The position numbers and the translations under genes were made by a program. A DNA stretch of 64,000 nucleotides from NCBI GenBank assembly GCA_014529385.2, contig CM043954.1, positions 98,416,747 to 98,480,746 of the forward strand, written 5' to 3'. Numbering within the stretch: the stretch's first letter is position 1; every line of letters starts with the position of its first letter. Below the pieces are notes generated by a model. It searched no databases. It was not told the origin of the DNA and saw nothing but the letters and a program-made list of their open reading frames with translations. This DNA comes from Adiantum capillus-veneris. Lineage: Eukaryota > Streptophyta > Polypodiopsida > Polypodiales > Pteridaceae. This document shows positions 41,578 through 53,771 of this stretch, in pieces.

Positions 41578-41609
<32 letters not shown>
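41419..41609. repeat. (AT)n, C12 and (GA)n tracts
   Basis: (AT)31 at 41419-41480, a C run at about 41507-41518 and (GA)14 at 41581-41609. Confidence 0.95.
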
Positions 41610-41612
<3 letters not shown>

Positions 41613-41630
41613 GGCGAAGCCCGTCGGTCG

Positions 41631-41814
41631 TACTAGTATATATAATAATTGAAGGTTTGCACACTAGGATCCTCTACTTTTTGTAGGTTTTCTCACTCCG
41701 AACTAAACTTTAGAGTTAAACTTACTAGTATATATAATAATTGAAGGTTTGCACACTAAGATCCTCTAGTTTTTGTAGGTTTTCTCACTCCGAACTAAAC
41801 TTTAGAGTTAAACT
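41631..41814. repeat. 92-bp tandem duplication
   Basis: The block tactagtatatataataatt (41631) repeats at 41723 with only two or three differences through gaactaaactttagagtta. Confidence 0.93.
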
Positions 41815-42965
41815 TATAATTTAGTAGGCGGGGTTACTTCAGGCCTTGGTTTTTCTTGAGCACTAAAAGCCACTGAAATTGGGAGACAAATGGAAGCCTT
41901 GAAGCGATAGCTAGTTGCTTCGAAGAGTCCCATCCGAACAATCTCCTTCAAATGAAGCTTGTCTGAAGAACATTGACCTTTTGTGATTGTCGGGGCCTCT
42001 CTATATAACCTCTCTCTCTCTCTCTCTCCCTCTCCTATAATCTTTTGATCACCTAAGTGTGGTAGATTGGTTATCCCCAATCAGTCTTGAATAATTAGTC
42101 ATGAATTCATGGATAAATCTTTGAGGTCTCTTGCGATCATTCTTAAGTCATTATAACTTCTCTCTTCTTCTTGTCCGTCCCCTGCCCCCAAACCAAGGAA
42201 AAAAAAAAAAAACACACACACACACACACACACACAACACGCCTCAATGAAAGTTGCAAGGATAAGACACTTTTTTCTTTGGAACATAGAAAGCACTCTA
42301 GCTCCCTCAAAGAAAAAACCTAGATTATAGCATCGTGGTAAGTTGGCAACCAATGTGGGAAAAGCATTGTTGTCTATAGTGGTGCACAACAAGAGATACC
42401 TTGAAAAGCTGAGATCCCACTTGATGGTATTAGTTCCATTAAAGTTTACTTAATTTATTATATTCTTCCGTTCTCAAATTGAAAGCATCATATGCTCTTT
42501 AAACAACCCTTGCGTGCATTAGGAACAAAGCAAAAGCAAACTTTTTCTTTGATACGATTCTCCTTTTAAGTCAAATGCAATAAGTACAAATGGAATCTCC
42601 TTTTGCTTTAAAAGGATGTTATTAGACCAGATCCCCAACTATTCTATGCTTCTCTTGAGAGTTGCTTTTTCAGTTAAGGAATGTTTTGGATGTGGATTGG
42701 CAACCGTGCCTTGCTCAATTATTGGTACTTATCAAAAAGCAAGGATATAGCCATTTTGCCGGAAAGCCTGTGCTCCTACATGGTGAGGTTTCCTCCTTGT
42801 ATAAAGGCGAACCAATAATACTAGTAGAAACTTTCAAGTTTACAAGATCTTTGAACTATTTTCTTGTGTATTTCATTGGTTTTTCTTCCCTTTACCATGG
42901 GTTCAATCTGCTACTTTAGATTTCCAATTAGCTCAAGGCTGAGCTGAGGCAGACCTTTCCCAAAC
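41815..42965. other. no gene seen; A14(CA)n tract
   Basis: Includes a poly(A) run joined to CA repeats at about 42199-42236. Short frames have no recognisable domains. Confidence 0.5.
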
Positions 42966-43345
42966 GCCCCCAAACTCACACATAAATGGAATACCATAAT
43001 GTCGACAGAAAAACAAGCACACCTTGGTTGCCACCACCAGAGAAGGCTCTATCATTGCCCTCCAAAGTGCCCCAAGGGAACAATACAATCCTCTCAAGGG
43101 TCACCATGTCGTCGCTCCTACCACCAACAAACCATGTGTCTAGATAGAAACATAAGAAGTTGTCGAACCATCGATACACCTTCAAAACTCAAGTGGGAGA
43201 AATCGAACCAAATGACATGATGTAGAAGCAACCCAAGCACAACCAAGACTAAAATCACTGGTACCCAAGGCTCCCATGATATTGAGTGATGCTGTCACCA
43301 ACCCCCAACATCTCCTTCGGCACCAGGCCTGCAGGCGATGTAATC
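42966..43345. repeat. dispersed repeat X, copy 1
   Basis: It begins gcccccaaactcacacataa and runs through accttggttgccaccaccag, agagaaggctct and gtcaccaacccccaacat. The same order of blocks forms copy 2 at 53772-54252. It is not a recognised element class. Confidence 0.85.
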
Positions 43346-43735
43346 CCCTGCGCAAACACCAATGAACACAAGTGCCATTTTGCTGCATGAGCAGATCGGA
43401 GGCGTGCCCTCCATCGAGATCAAAAATGAGGGTGAGAAAGAAGGAGGGCTATGGGCATGGCCTGCAGACCAACCCGATCTCTCACCCCAGATCATCCATT
43501 GTCCATTAAAGCCACGTAACACACGCTCCACCAGAAGTTTGTCAGTGCCTCGCCCTACCACAACTTCCCCTATGGGCCTCCTTACCTGTTACAAGTTTGG
43601 GAACCCTCCTGTTGTATGTGGTTAACTACAATTGGGATAGCTAGTTTAATGGTTAATTGTGTGCCTGTCTATTTGATTTTACTAATCGTGAGTTGATGAT
43701 GATTTGTAGATTGGAATTCTAGGAGTTGAAAAGGA
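43346..43735. other. no gene seen
   Basis: Frames of up to 88 codons overlap on both strands without domain signatures. Confidence 0.45.
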
Positions 43736-44127
43736 TGTGCCAGAAAATAATAACCCTCTTGACCATTTTACCCTTGCATAGTATTTTAGACTTTTTATTC
43801 AATAAGCCACTACGACTGTTGTAAATAGCTCTAGTAAGAACTTACCTTTAGGGGACATGCAATAAGTGATGGGCTCCACTCAAGTACTAAAGTGGATTAG
43901 TTGTAAAAGAGGGGCCTCCAATTTTGGCACCCAAAACTCAAATAATATTTAAATACCAAACTCCACAAGAAGGAGTTTCGTGGAGTTTGGGGCTATGATT
44001 TTAGGCCTTTCTTGTGTAGATGCTTTAGATTTTTCCCTTCCCTCTCTCTTATGCTATGTTGTATACTCGTTTATTATGTCTACATCTCTTACACTCTCTT
44101 GCACTCTGTCCTTGTCAATCTATTCTC

Positions 44128-44199
<72 letters not shown>

Positions 44200-44318
44200 A
44201 TCATAGTCTAGGTGTGTGTGTACTTGGAAACTGGAAAGGATGGTGAAAGGTTGACAAGGAGGTGTGCAAGCAAGATTGGAAATTGGAAGCATCGTTCTCT
44301 CCATCTTCCACCCCAATA
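43736..44318 (+). mobile_element. probable LTR upstream of a Met primer site, with (GT)n
   Basis: An LTR is inferred because a standard primer site lies at 44320. A candidate start is tgtgccagaaaataataacc (about 43736). The region includes (GT)33 at 44131-44197. The matching 3' LTR was not found, so the bounds are uncertain. Confidence 0.4.
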
Positions 44319-44319
44319 G

Positions 44320-44332
44320 TGGTATCAGAGCC
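44320..44332 (+). other. primer-binding site, initiator tRNA-Met
   Basis: tggtatcagagcc is a perfect match to the standard plant primer site. The internal region continues to 44567 and, beyond the LINE, from 50121. Confidence 0.82.
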
Positions 44333-44567
44333 TCGGGTTCAAGGAAATCGGCAATGAATTTTTCAAATTATTGGAAGAGGAATTCTCAAATTGACAACAT
44401 CATATTTCCACATCAAGGGTTAATCAAAGAATTAATCGGCAAATTTATTCAACAATTTCCGCTTATCGGATACTGAAAATGGGTATGTATAGCACTTGAT
44501 TCAAGGGAGAAATTGCTAAATAATTGTGGCTTGTGAAGGCAAAAGTGCAAAGGAATTGCAAAGACAT

Positions 44568-44585
44568 AAGATTTTGAAGAATTCG
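44568..44585. repeat. left target-site duplication of the LINE
   Basis: aagattttgaagaattcg, 18 bp, repeated exactly at 50103-50120. Confidence 0.93.
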
Positions 44586-44645
44586 TGTAATTTGGGTTAA
44601 GTTTTGAATAGAAGGGGGGGTGTCGGTGAGGCCTTTCACCGCGCC

Positions 44646-46130
44646 ATGGCGAGCTCCTCTAAGTCATCCTACGCCGAAGCAGTGGGGCAGGCAAAGAGCA
44701 GCATGACGCTCCGAAGGCTATAGACTTTGCGAAACTGGGTGCCGATGATACCGGTCAAAGCTCCCTTACTAACCTGAGTAAGGAGGAACTCAAAAAAAGA
44801 AAGATGCAGGTGGAAAAAGACCTAGCGTCAATCCTCTATGCATTTTCATTGAACAAAAGGTCGCGCCAAGATTCAGCGACCCAAGAGGATGCTGTTGAAG
44901 TGGCCAAAGGGGACAGAGCTTTCCAAGCACTCAAGAAGGCGCTCCCACAGCGTGTCAAGGTGGAAGATGCTGTTACGGTGGTTGCTCCCCCTGCCATTGT
45001 GAAAACACAACTTGCGGAGGTTGTAAATTCCACTCCGGTCTTTGGGTTTATGGGGAGAGTTCCCAATAGAATTGAGCTTAGTAAACTGGCTCTGCAATCC
45101 ACTGGTTTTGAATGAGCATGGCTCGGTAATGTTCACCCAATATATAGCAAAAAGATTCGTGTCAGTTCAGCTCGACGACAGTGTGAGAAAAGGCCATTGT
45201 TCTTCAATCGCGCTCCGGTATGCGTGCTCCCTTGGGACCCTCTGTTTGAATCTAACAAGGCATTTAAGGATCTCTGCCCAGTATGGGTGGAGTTTCTCAA
45301 CCTCCCTATATGGCTTAGAAAGAACTAGAAGGACCTTGCAGCTTCGCTTGGTGATCCACTTATTGTCCCATCTGCTAGAGCTTCGGGTGTAGCAGCATAC
45401 AAGGTCTATATCTGGTGGGATCTGCGGAAGCCACAGCCAAAGAACTTGGTGGTGAATGTTGGGGCAGGACTAAAGATCATTCCTATAAACTTTAACACCT
45501 TCTTCGGAGCATGCTTCAAATGCAACAAATTTGGGCATTATGCGAGGGCGTGTCCCGCTGAGGTGCTAAAGCCTACAGACCAGGTGATGGAGAGAACCGA
45601 AGTATAGGCTACCCCACAGGGTGGCACAAATATAATAGATCCAACAAATAAGCCTACTGAAAATCTTGGCAAGCCAAAGGGGGATCAAAATAAGGTCAAC
45701 TTGGATAAAGATGTGGAGAAACAAGATCATGGCAACCGAGGTAAGGGCAAGACCACTCAAAGCTACCGCTTTTCATCCACCGCTCAGCAAAGAATGGCCC
45801 CCAGTAATCCAGAAGATCGTGATGTCTCCAACTCTTAGGTCAAAAGATGAGCGCTGGCAACAAGTATCTCATGTTTTATGTAAACTATTCAAAGCACATG
45901 CTAGGGCCTTGGGACAAATCAAAGGTCTCTCGCCAGATTTCCCAAAGCCTCCTTTCCTATATGACAACATATTCGAAGTCTTGGGGAAGACGAGAGAGGA
46001 CCTTTTCACTTCCAAGCTGGATACCATGCAGGTTCCAACAGAAAAGGAGCCAATGGAAGAGGAAAACCTGAATGGGAACTCTGTTGAAGAGTTCCTGGAG
46101 GCAGAAGAATCTGTCCCCCTTTCCCAATGA
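44646..46130 (+). pseudogene. LINE ORF1 (DUF4283-like, CCHC knuckle)
   Basis: The likely start is ATG at 44646 (MASSSKSSYAEAVGQAKSS), followed by a stop and frameshifts. Segments include MQVEKDLASILYAF, RAFQALKKAL, a DUF4283-like part (VCVLPWDPLFESNKAF, LCPVWVEFLNLPIWL) and a knuckle CFKCNKFGHYARACP. The tail frame (45666-46130) reads PLSKEWPPVIQKI and VSHVLCKLFKAHARALG and stops at TGA 46128-46130, overlapping the ORF2 start. Confidence 0.87.
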
Positions 46131-49100
46131 TGGATACTCTCTCTATTCAATCTTAGAACGTGAAGGGATTAAAAACCTGGAAGAAGGGCACTCTCTTCTG
46201 GGAAGAAGTGAAGAAAGAGAAGGCAGTCAATTGATGGGCCATCCAAGAGCACCATTTGGATGCTCGTAGCAAGAGAAACAGGCTGTAGGAAAAAAACTCA
46301 TCTTTTATGGGAAAGGAAGTGACGGTTTCAGTGGTGTCTTGTTCATTGCTGACATAGATTTGGAGCCAAAGATAGTGCTAAACCACCCCTCCGGACGAGT
46401 CCTTGGGGTTAGAATCAGATGGGATAATCAACCTATCACCATAGTAAATGTTTACGGCCCTTGCAACGCAAAGGATAGAGCTAAACTGTGGATGCATCTT
46501 AGGGATACTCCGATCGAAGGGGCGTGGTTGATGGTTGGAGATTTCAATATGGTCGAGAAAAGCAAGGACAGAACAGGCTCTGCCAGTATACTGGCTGGCT
46601 CAAAAAAGTCTAAATGGTTGAGCTTATGTGAGAAGTGGGCTATGATTGACTTGTGGGAAGTGGGCACATGGAACAACATGCCTGGATTCACCTACACAAG
46701 CCTTCAGTATGCCCGCACTACCTCCCGGCTGGACAGATGCTACTGCTCTCATCAAGCTGACTGGATCTCATCGACGCTAGAGATGAAGGTAATCTCAACA
46801 AAAAGCCTCTCCGATCACATGCCATTACACTTAAAACTCAAAAAAGATAAAGGGGGAGGGAAATCCCCGAGAGGGAAGAAAAAGCTTCTGGTTACAGGGA
46901 CACACATGTTCAAAGATCCTCTCTTCAGAAGCATCACCAAGAAAGCATTGGGAAAGCTAAAGAAAGATGTGGGGATGAATAAACCTAGTGCTTGGAATAT
47001 ATTTGTTTGGAGTGTACAAAAAGCTATCAAAACTTCAGGTCCTCGGGTTAAAAAAGCCAATGAGTCACATATCAAACATCTCACAGAGGAGGTAGCGCAA
47101 TTAGCCTTTAGGAAGGCTGCCGGACTGGCTACCGACGAGGATGAGCAGAAGCGATGGCTTGAAGCTAAATCTCACATGGCCAACGAATAGCTGGAGGAAA
47201 TCAAGAAGGCAAGATTACTCTCTAGGGAAACATTCCTTCAACCAGAGCCTTCTAACCAAGCACATTTTTTTAGGGCTCTGAAAGTGAGGAAGAGTTGAGG
47301 CCGCGTGCAAGTGCTTGATTATGAGAAAGAGAATACAATTCAAAACCAAGATGAGATGACCGGACTTATGCTCAATTATCTCAGCCAGATTATCGGCCAA
47401 CCAGAGACCCAATCTCAGGAAGTGGAAGAAGCCCGAGCGTCTTTTTGGGAGTGTTGAAAAGAAGGTTCCCCAGGAGGAAGCCAACCGCATGGAAAAGGCC
47501 TTCTTTGAGGAGGAATGTCAGTGGCACTAAAAGCTCTTGGCAATGAAAAAGTCCCCCAGTTGGGATGGACTGACGACTGAATTCTTCAGAGAATTTTGGG
47601 ATGATCTCAAGGGCCCAGTCACACAGATGGCCAATCAAGTTTTTTCTGAAGAGTCATTGCATGCAAGTGTTAAGAGAGGGCTTATCAAGCCCATCCCCAA
47701 ATAGATTTGTTGCTCTCAACTTAAACATTGGCGTCCCATTACGATGATGTCAGTAGCATACAAAATTATTTCCAAGGCGATAGCTCTCAAACTTGCCCTC
47801 CTCCTGAGTAGGATCATCTCTCCCCATCAACATGGGTTCATTAAAGGGAGATCTATATATGACAATATCTTGGCAGCAATGGTAGGAATAGAGTATGCAT
47901 CCTTCTCCAAGCAAGAGTGCATCTTGCTGCAGCTAGACCTCGACAAAGCCTATGATAGAATAGAATGGTCGTATATAGAAGGAGTCATGGGAGCTCTGGG
48001 CTTTGGGCCTAACCTTTGTCGCCTCATACGCACACTAGGCGTTGGCAGCCAATCAGAGATCTTGTTTAATGACAGAATTGTGGGCTGTTTTGAGGTTAAA
48101 AGGTCTATAAAGCAAGGATGTCCCCTAGCCCCCTTGCTTTTCGCCATCGGGTCGCATCCTCTCATTACGATGCTCGAAGCTAGTGCTGCACGGGGAGAGA
48201 TTCAAGGTCTGGCATTACCGGGCAACGAGCTGCTGCTAGCCAAAATGTTCGTAAATGATTCGCTCCTATTCTTGAAGACGTGCCTCAAGTTGTCAAGAGA
48301 GCTCTGGAGATTGTGCAAACATTTGCCGTGGCCTCGAGATCCAAGTGCAATATAGAGAAGTCAAGGCTTATCTCCCTATCGGAGAACGACTCTTTTGACC
48401 CTGCAGTATGGACAGGAGATATTATCTCAAAAGAGAGTGTATTCAGACTCCTGGGAGCCCCCGTAGGGGTGGACGTAACCCACAGGCAAAGATTTCAATG
48501 GGTCCTTGAAAAAATAAGCTAAAAAATGAAAAGATGGGAGTTTGTTCTCCTCCCCTTCCAAAGCCAGATTAGAGTGATTAATGCTTTTATGATCACGTAT
48601 ATTGCTTTCCTCAGCCCCGTGCTCAAGATGGCTAAGTGTAACTGGAAAGAATTCTTAAAACCAGTGAAAAGGTTTCTTTGGAAGAACAACACGAAAACCT
48701 CCCGGTCATGGCATTGGGCTAGATGGGAGGTAGTTGCTCGGCCGGTAGACCAAGGAGGGCTCGGAATTCTTAACCCTGTAACCCATGCTGAGGCCCTTTG
48801 TGCCAAATTTATGGTCTCATTAGCTAAATAGGACCAAGCTTGGGCTATCATGACCAAGGAAATGCTTGATGCAGTAAAATTGGGATCGAAAGGGGGAAAG
48901 TGGAAGGGGGTTGTGATGCACGACAAAATTTTCACCTCAAAGTGGTCTTATCTTAGATCTGGTGGACTCTTAGGGGAGCTAATGAGGAAGTGCAAAAGAG
49001 CAGCTGGGGTTTTGGAATGGGGGGAAGCAACCAGATACTTTAAGAACTACATTTTGCATTGGACCCCGTGGATTTCTAGAATATTGGGGCCGCCGCAAAG

Positions 49101-49960
49101 CCCCTTTTGGATAGAAATGGCCAAAAATGTGAATAATAAGGGGCTCGCTTGACTAGAGCAATTTTGGGATGGCAACAGGAAGTGTTGGAAAACTGCTGAC
49201 TCTTTAGCCATACAATTTCAATTGAATGGCTTTGAGTCTTACTAGTCTACAGGGTGATGAAAGATCTTGAGAAAGTGGCGATGCCAATTTGTGAATCCAA
49301 CTTTGAATGGGATGCTTGGAGATGGTCCGGGAGTAGCCTCTTTTGGAAACCACATTCTAAAGGCATTTACCATGCATTATTGCACGAGGCTAATTGGTGT
49401 AGCCCCCTCAACAAATTATGGAAGAGGCACTGGACAGAAAAACGGTGGGAGGGAGTCATGGAGAACATCTGGAAGCCAAGGTGGCCTCAGTATATGAAGA
49501 TATTTCTGTGGAAAGTGATGTGGGGTGCTCTGCCAACGGGCGTCAAGATACAAGAAAGAGGAATCGGGTCCGATTGGTGCTCGGGATGCAGAATAGCTAG
49601 TGAATACCTAGCCCACCTTTTCAAGGGATGCCATGCAATCAGTGGCATGGATGGGAAAATATGCAAGTGGATTCAAAGGACATGGCAAATTAAGTTCTTC
49701 AAGACTGATTTGTTCTTTGGTAGTAACAGGTTGGGAAGTCCTGCTTTACTTGTCTGCAGTCAAATAATCAGGTAGTACTTCTTTCACCATATTTGGAAAG
49801 CAAGGAACTGCCGGGTGTTTGAGGGGGATCTGGTTCTGGCAATATTTTGTGAAATCATACAAGAGAGCAGAGTGACGATCCACAGGATCAGAGGTAAACA
49901 AGCCTCAGAGGACTGGTCTAGAACAATACATATCATGATGACATGTTATAATAAGTAAAG
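46127..49960 (+). pseudogene. LINE ORF2 (endonuclease, RT, zf-RVT)
   Basis: The start is ATG 46127 or 46130. The first motif (SIQS-stop-NVKGLK) has a stop where plant L1 has the Trp of SWNVRGL. A frameshift near 46290 leads to the endonuclease frame: GVLFIADIDLEPKIVL, VNVYGP, WLMVGDFNMVEKSKDRTG, TTSRLDRCY and LSDHMPLH. The RT holds KKSPSWDGLTTEFFREFWDD, HGFIKGRSIYDNI, LQLDLDKAYDRIEW and SIKQGCPLAPLLFAI. The catalytic box is MFVNDSLLFL rather than FADD. The C-terminus has a zf-RVT pattern (WKPRWPQYMKIFLWKVMWG, C..C, HLFKGC). Confidence 0.92.
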
Positions 49961-50102
49961 CCTAGGAGTAGTTGTGGTTTCTCTGTCAAGCAGAGAACTT
50001 GTAATCCTTTGACCCTCAAGGCTCGGTCTGAGCTTGAGGTTGGTGTATATTTTTGTGTTCTTAATACTATCCACTCACGATTGTGAGTTCTGCAAAAAAA
50101 AA

Positions 50103-50120
50103 AAGATTTTGAAGAATTCG
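50103..50120. repeat. right target-site duplication of the LINE
   Basis: aagattttgaagaattcg, identical to 44568-44585, following the poly(A) of the LINE. Confidence 0.93.
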
Positions 50121-50404
50121 TTTTAAGTCGGTGATTAAGAGTTCGACATCGGAGCACTCAGAAGGAGAATATGAAGGGGAAAATCGACATAGTGATATGA
50201 CGAAGGAGATTTAGAGTGTTTTATGAAATCAGATATCAATTTAGTGGCAATATAGAAGAGGAAATAATTATGAAAAATGAATTTCAAGATCCTTCAAGGC
50301 TTCTTAGAAGCAAAATCAAATTTCGAAGATTAGAAGGGAAACCGACATCCATCAAGCAATTGGCAAGGTTGGCAAACCATTGTGGGAATCCCCCCCTTGC
50401 TTAA
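50121..50404 (+). pseudogene. internal region of the LTR-type element interrupted by the LINE
   Basis: It continues the sequence interrupted at 44585. A frame reads YQFSGNIEEEIIMKNEFQD then RLLRSKIKFRRLEG. It is probably gag-like, but no domain is diagnosable. Confidence 0.4.
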
Positions 50405-51142
50405 AGAGCTCAACTCTGTCGACCACGACCAAATTGCGTCAGGCATGCATCAAAAGAAGCGCCCTTGGGACATCATTAATTGCTACCAAATCCTTGACGA
50501 CAGAGAACATCTGCAGCGACTGCCATCAACTATTTTTACTGCGCGTTATCGCTCTCCAAGTCTGCTCGCTACCCTCGACATGTTTCACATGGTTTGTTTT
50601 TTAAGCCTTACAAAGTGTGGCTTAATTTAGCCCTCCAACTGGCATGTCGCCCATTGAACCATTAAGCCCACCTCTTTTAAAGTGACTATTCACACCCCCC
50701 TCAACTCGTGGCCATCGTACATCAGGAAATCTCGGTTGCCCACTCTCCACATTCTCTCCGACCTCCACTATAGATTCAAGGGCAAGGAAATTACTTGAGG
50801 ATATATATATTTATACATATGTCACTACGATCGGAGATCTTTTAACCTCGCTTGTCCAAGAATCCTCAAGCCACACAAATTGCAATAACCAATTATTTCG
50901 TTAACCGATATAGCTCAATTGGAGATAAAAACCAGATGAGGGAGATCGAACGTCAAAGATTTAATTGACTTGCACCTGACTTACTCAATCGCTCACCATT
51001 TTTGACCTTGCCCTAGTACTCCACAATTTGGATTGGATGGTGTCATCAATCGACAAGCTAAGTACCCATTTATTTTTTCTTATTCCTTTACTCTTATTTT
51101 TTTTACCATTATCCTGCATATCATCAAATACATGTATACTTA

Positions 51143-51183
<41 letters not shown>

Positions 51184-51189
51184 TTCTAA
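50405..51189. other. no gene seen; (AT)n near 51154-51184
   Basis: Two overlapping frames of about 80 codons have no family signature. Confidence 0.45.
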
Positions 51190-52516
51190 AAAAAAAAGAA
51201 AAGAAAGAAACAAAGGAAAGCACGCAATCATGGCATGTCTTCCACAACCGCCCACAATTGTTGAGTAGCTCTCTAATCTGCAACAATATTCCACTTATGA
51301 ACGAATGCTAAGGCAAGATCTTGAAGATAAATTAATGCATTTTGAACACATAGAATCTGCACATGCACCAAAGAAAAACAAAATTAGCAAGAAATCCTTC
51401 ACTTTCAAGGATTTTGATGGCACTAAACATGCTAGCTTGGTTGTAAGGTGAAGTATTTCAAATGTTTTCAGTATGTTCACTATGCAGATAAGTGCCCAAA
51501 TGGTCCTGCTAAGAGCAATGGCTAATCCAATGGAGTCACCCAAAATCCAAACCAAAGACCTTTCAACAACCACCCCAACGGTGCTACTATTAATCTCATT
51601 GAAGATGCTAATCCCAACGACAACAATGAAGTGAAATCCAATTACGATGAGGAATATAATCATAAGTATGATCACGTCAATGACAACCCATCTTCAGGTA
51701 CTCCTATGTCTCCTCACACTTGCTTTAAAGTGCAACGCAGAGTCAAGAGTGAAATTGTCACCATTATTTTAGATGATGGCAATAGCCATGATTCTATTTC
51801 TACACAATTGGCACAACAACTCTCTCTCTCTCTCTCAAATTTCTTCACCTCACAAAGTCAAAACTATTTTTAATAAGCAGCATTTTAATTGCAAAACCCA
51901 AGTCACTATTGAAGTTTGCATTGGTGAATTTACACAAGCACGTACATTTTTGGTAGAACCATTGCATGGTCTTGACATGATTTTGGGAATGCCATTTCGT
52001 CATGAATTTGATCCGTTGATTAACTATAAAACACATACTATGTCTGTCTCTCATAATAATCAAAATTTCTCCATCGGAGCAACACTAGCACATCAAAAAA
52101 TTTCACTTCTTTCTCACGCTTAAGCCAAAAGAGCAATTCAAAAACAATGAAAAATATATCTGGTGCTAGTGAATCAAATCTCCGCTAAAACTGAAACTTC
52201 ACATAACTCCTCACATGATGATTTTCTCTCACAATTTAAGAATTGTTTCATGCATGACTTGCCACTTGGAATTCCACCTTCATACCCAAAAGACCACAAA
52301 ATAGATATTATACCGGGTAGTGAACCTCCTTGTAGAGCACCTTACCGTGTAAATCCAACTGTACATAGCGAGATACCATCTCAAATCACTAACTTGCTTG
52401 ATCGAGGACTTATAAGACCTAGTAGTTCACCATACGGAGCTCCAGTACTTTTTGTTAAGAAGAAAAATGGAAAATTTTGTAAAATACGATTTGGATGCTT
52501 AAAAATTGAGTTATGA
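51190..52516 (+). pseudogene. Ty3/gypsy gag-protease-RT fragment
   Basis: A degenerate zinc knuckle (KYFKCFQYVHYADKCPN, the first Cys being Tyr) lies near 51450. The protease part reads VKSEIVTIILDDGNSHDSIS (DDG in place of D(S/T)G) and, in another frame, ARTFLVEPLHGLDMILGMPF. The RT N-terminus follows: KIDIIPGSEPPCRAPYRVNP, LLDRGLIRPSSSPYGAPVLF, VKKKNG. Homology ends at about 52490. This is a subfamily different from copies A to F. Confidence 0.85.
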
Positions 52517-53771
52517 ATACATTAAGAAGAGGAATGTCTACACCAAAAGCATGACGCTCCAAACATACCAACCATGAGGGGGTTATGAGCTCAAAAAGAA
52601 AGAGGAGAATAGATAGTGCTTGGAGATTGTACGTGCTTTATTATCCAAAAACTTCACTATTGTTTTTTTACAAAAGTTGATGTTTATACCTTTGCCAAAG
52701 GTTACAAAATGTGAAACAAACTCAAATCTAGGTAGAAAGGGACTAGAGAGGAGATGTGACTAATTACAAACTGGAAGCTCTTGGCCTTGACTACCGCGTT
52801 GAAATTATTGTAAGAATAATCAAAATTATATCTTTGGACATGATTAGATTTTTATATAATAAATGAAGGGAATCACAAAATTAGGCTAGAAAATGTGCTG
52901 CTTTGTTGGCCTGCTACTAACATTCTTCCCCTCCTATTCTAGGTCGTCCATGGCATAACTTCATATGGCTAAGTAATGCTTTGGCTTGCGTGTTGTGTGT
53001 TACTTTTTGAGAGCTTCAACGACTTCATGATACTTGATCTTGAGCTTCTTGTCACCTTTTGTGAGAAACTAAAGGTTTGTGGGCATTTTGAGCTCCATTG
53101 CAAAATGTCTGACGAATCTTGCATGTAGATTTTCAATGACTGGGCCAAAGATCTTTCTTATGGAGGTGAAGAAGCTAGTGTAAAATGCTTCTTCAAATGT
53201 CTGCATGTAGTAGGATGGGTGAAACATCACCCTTGGATAAATTCAATAGTGCACTTCATCATGTGGCTGATCTGAAGGGTCATAGAAAAGTCCTTGGTTG
53301 CCTTCGAGGAAGGACATCCATGGAGCTTCTCATCTTAAATGCATTGTGGTATTTAGTGTCGAGTCTAGGATAATATACTTAGAACTAAGCAAAGAGCTTC
53401 TTTTCATATGCTTGGTCAACAAGTTTTTTACAAGATACCTTCACAAATAATTGACATCCCACTACAAATGTCATTCAAAGAAACCATATGAAAGGAAGCA
53501 TTTTTTACATCTAGAAATTATTGAAGAATGATTCAAGTGAAGTTCTGACAAAAAATAAGCGTGAGATTTTATTTTTGGGCCATACTTACAATTGTGCATG
53601 AAGATTTTTTTTTTTGTTGCAAAACTCACAATCAATGAGTAGTAAATAAAAAAACTCAAAAATTTTACAAGATAAGCTCTCCTCCAATCAAGCCCGAGCA
53701 TCTACCAACACAGTTGAGATAGCCCAACAACCAACACAATAACATAAACTATCTCTAGGAGTTTTTAGGGA
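52517..53771. other. no gene seen
   Basis: AT-rich. The words gaggggacattcttcccc-like (52920) are typical of decayed repeats. A 62-codon frame at 53185 has no recognised domain. Confidence 0.45.

Larger units (their letters stand above)
44586..50102 (+). mobile_element. full-length L1-type LINE, inactive
   Basis: The element of about 5.5 kb has a 5' leader, ORF1 with a zinc knuckle, ORF2 with APE-type endonuclease, RT and a zf-RVT C-terminus, and a poly(A) end. A perfect 18-bp target-site duplication flanks it. Domain order and wording are those of plant L1 elements. Multiple stops, frameshifts and a mutated RT box make it dead. Confidence 0.93.
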
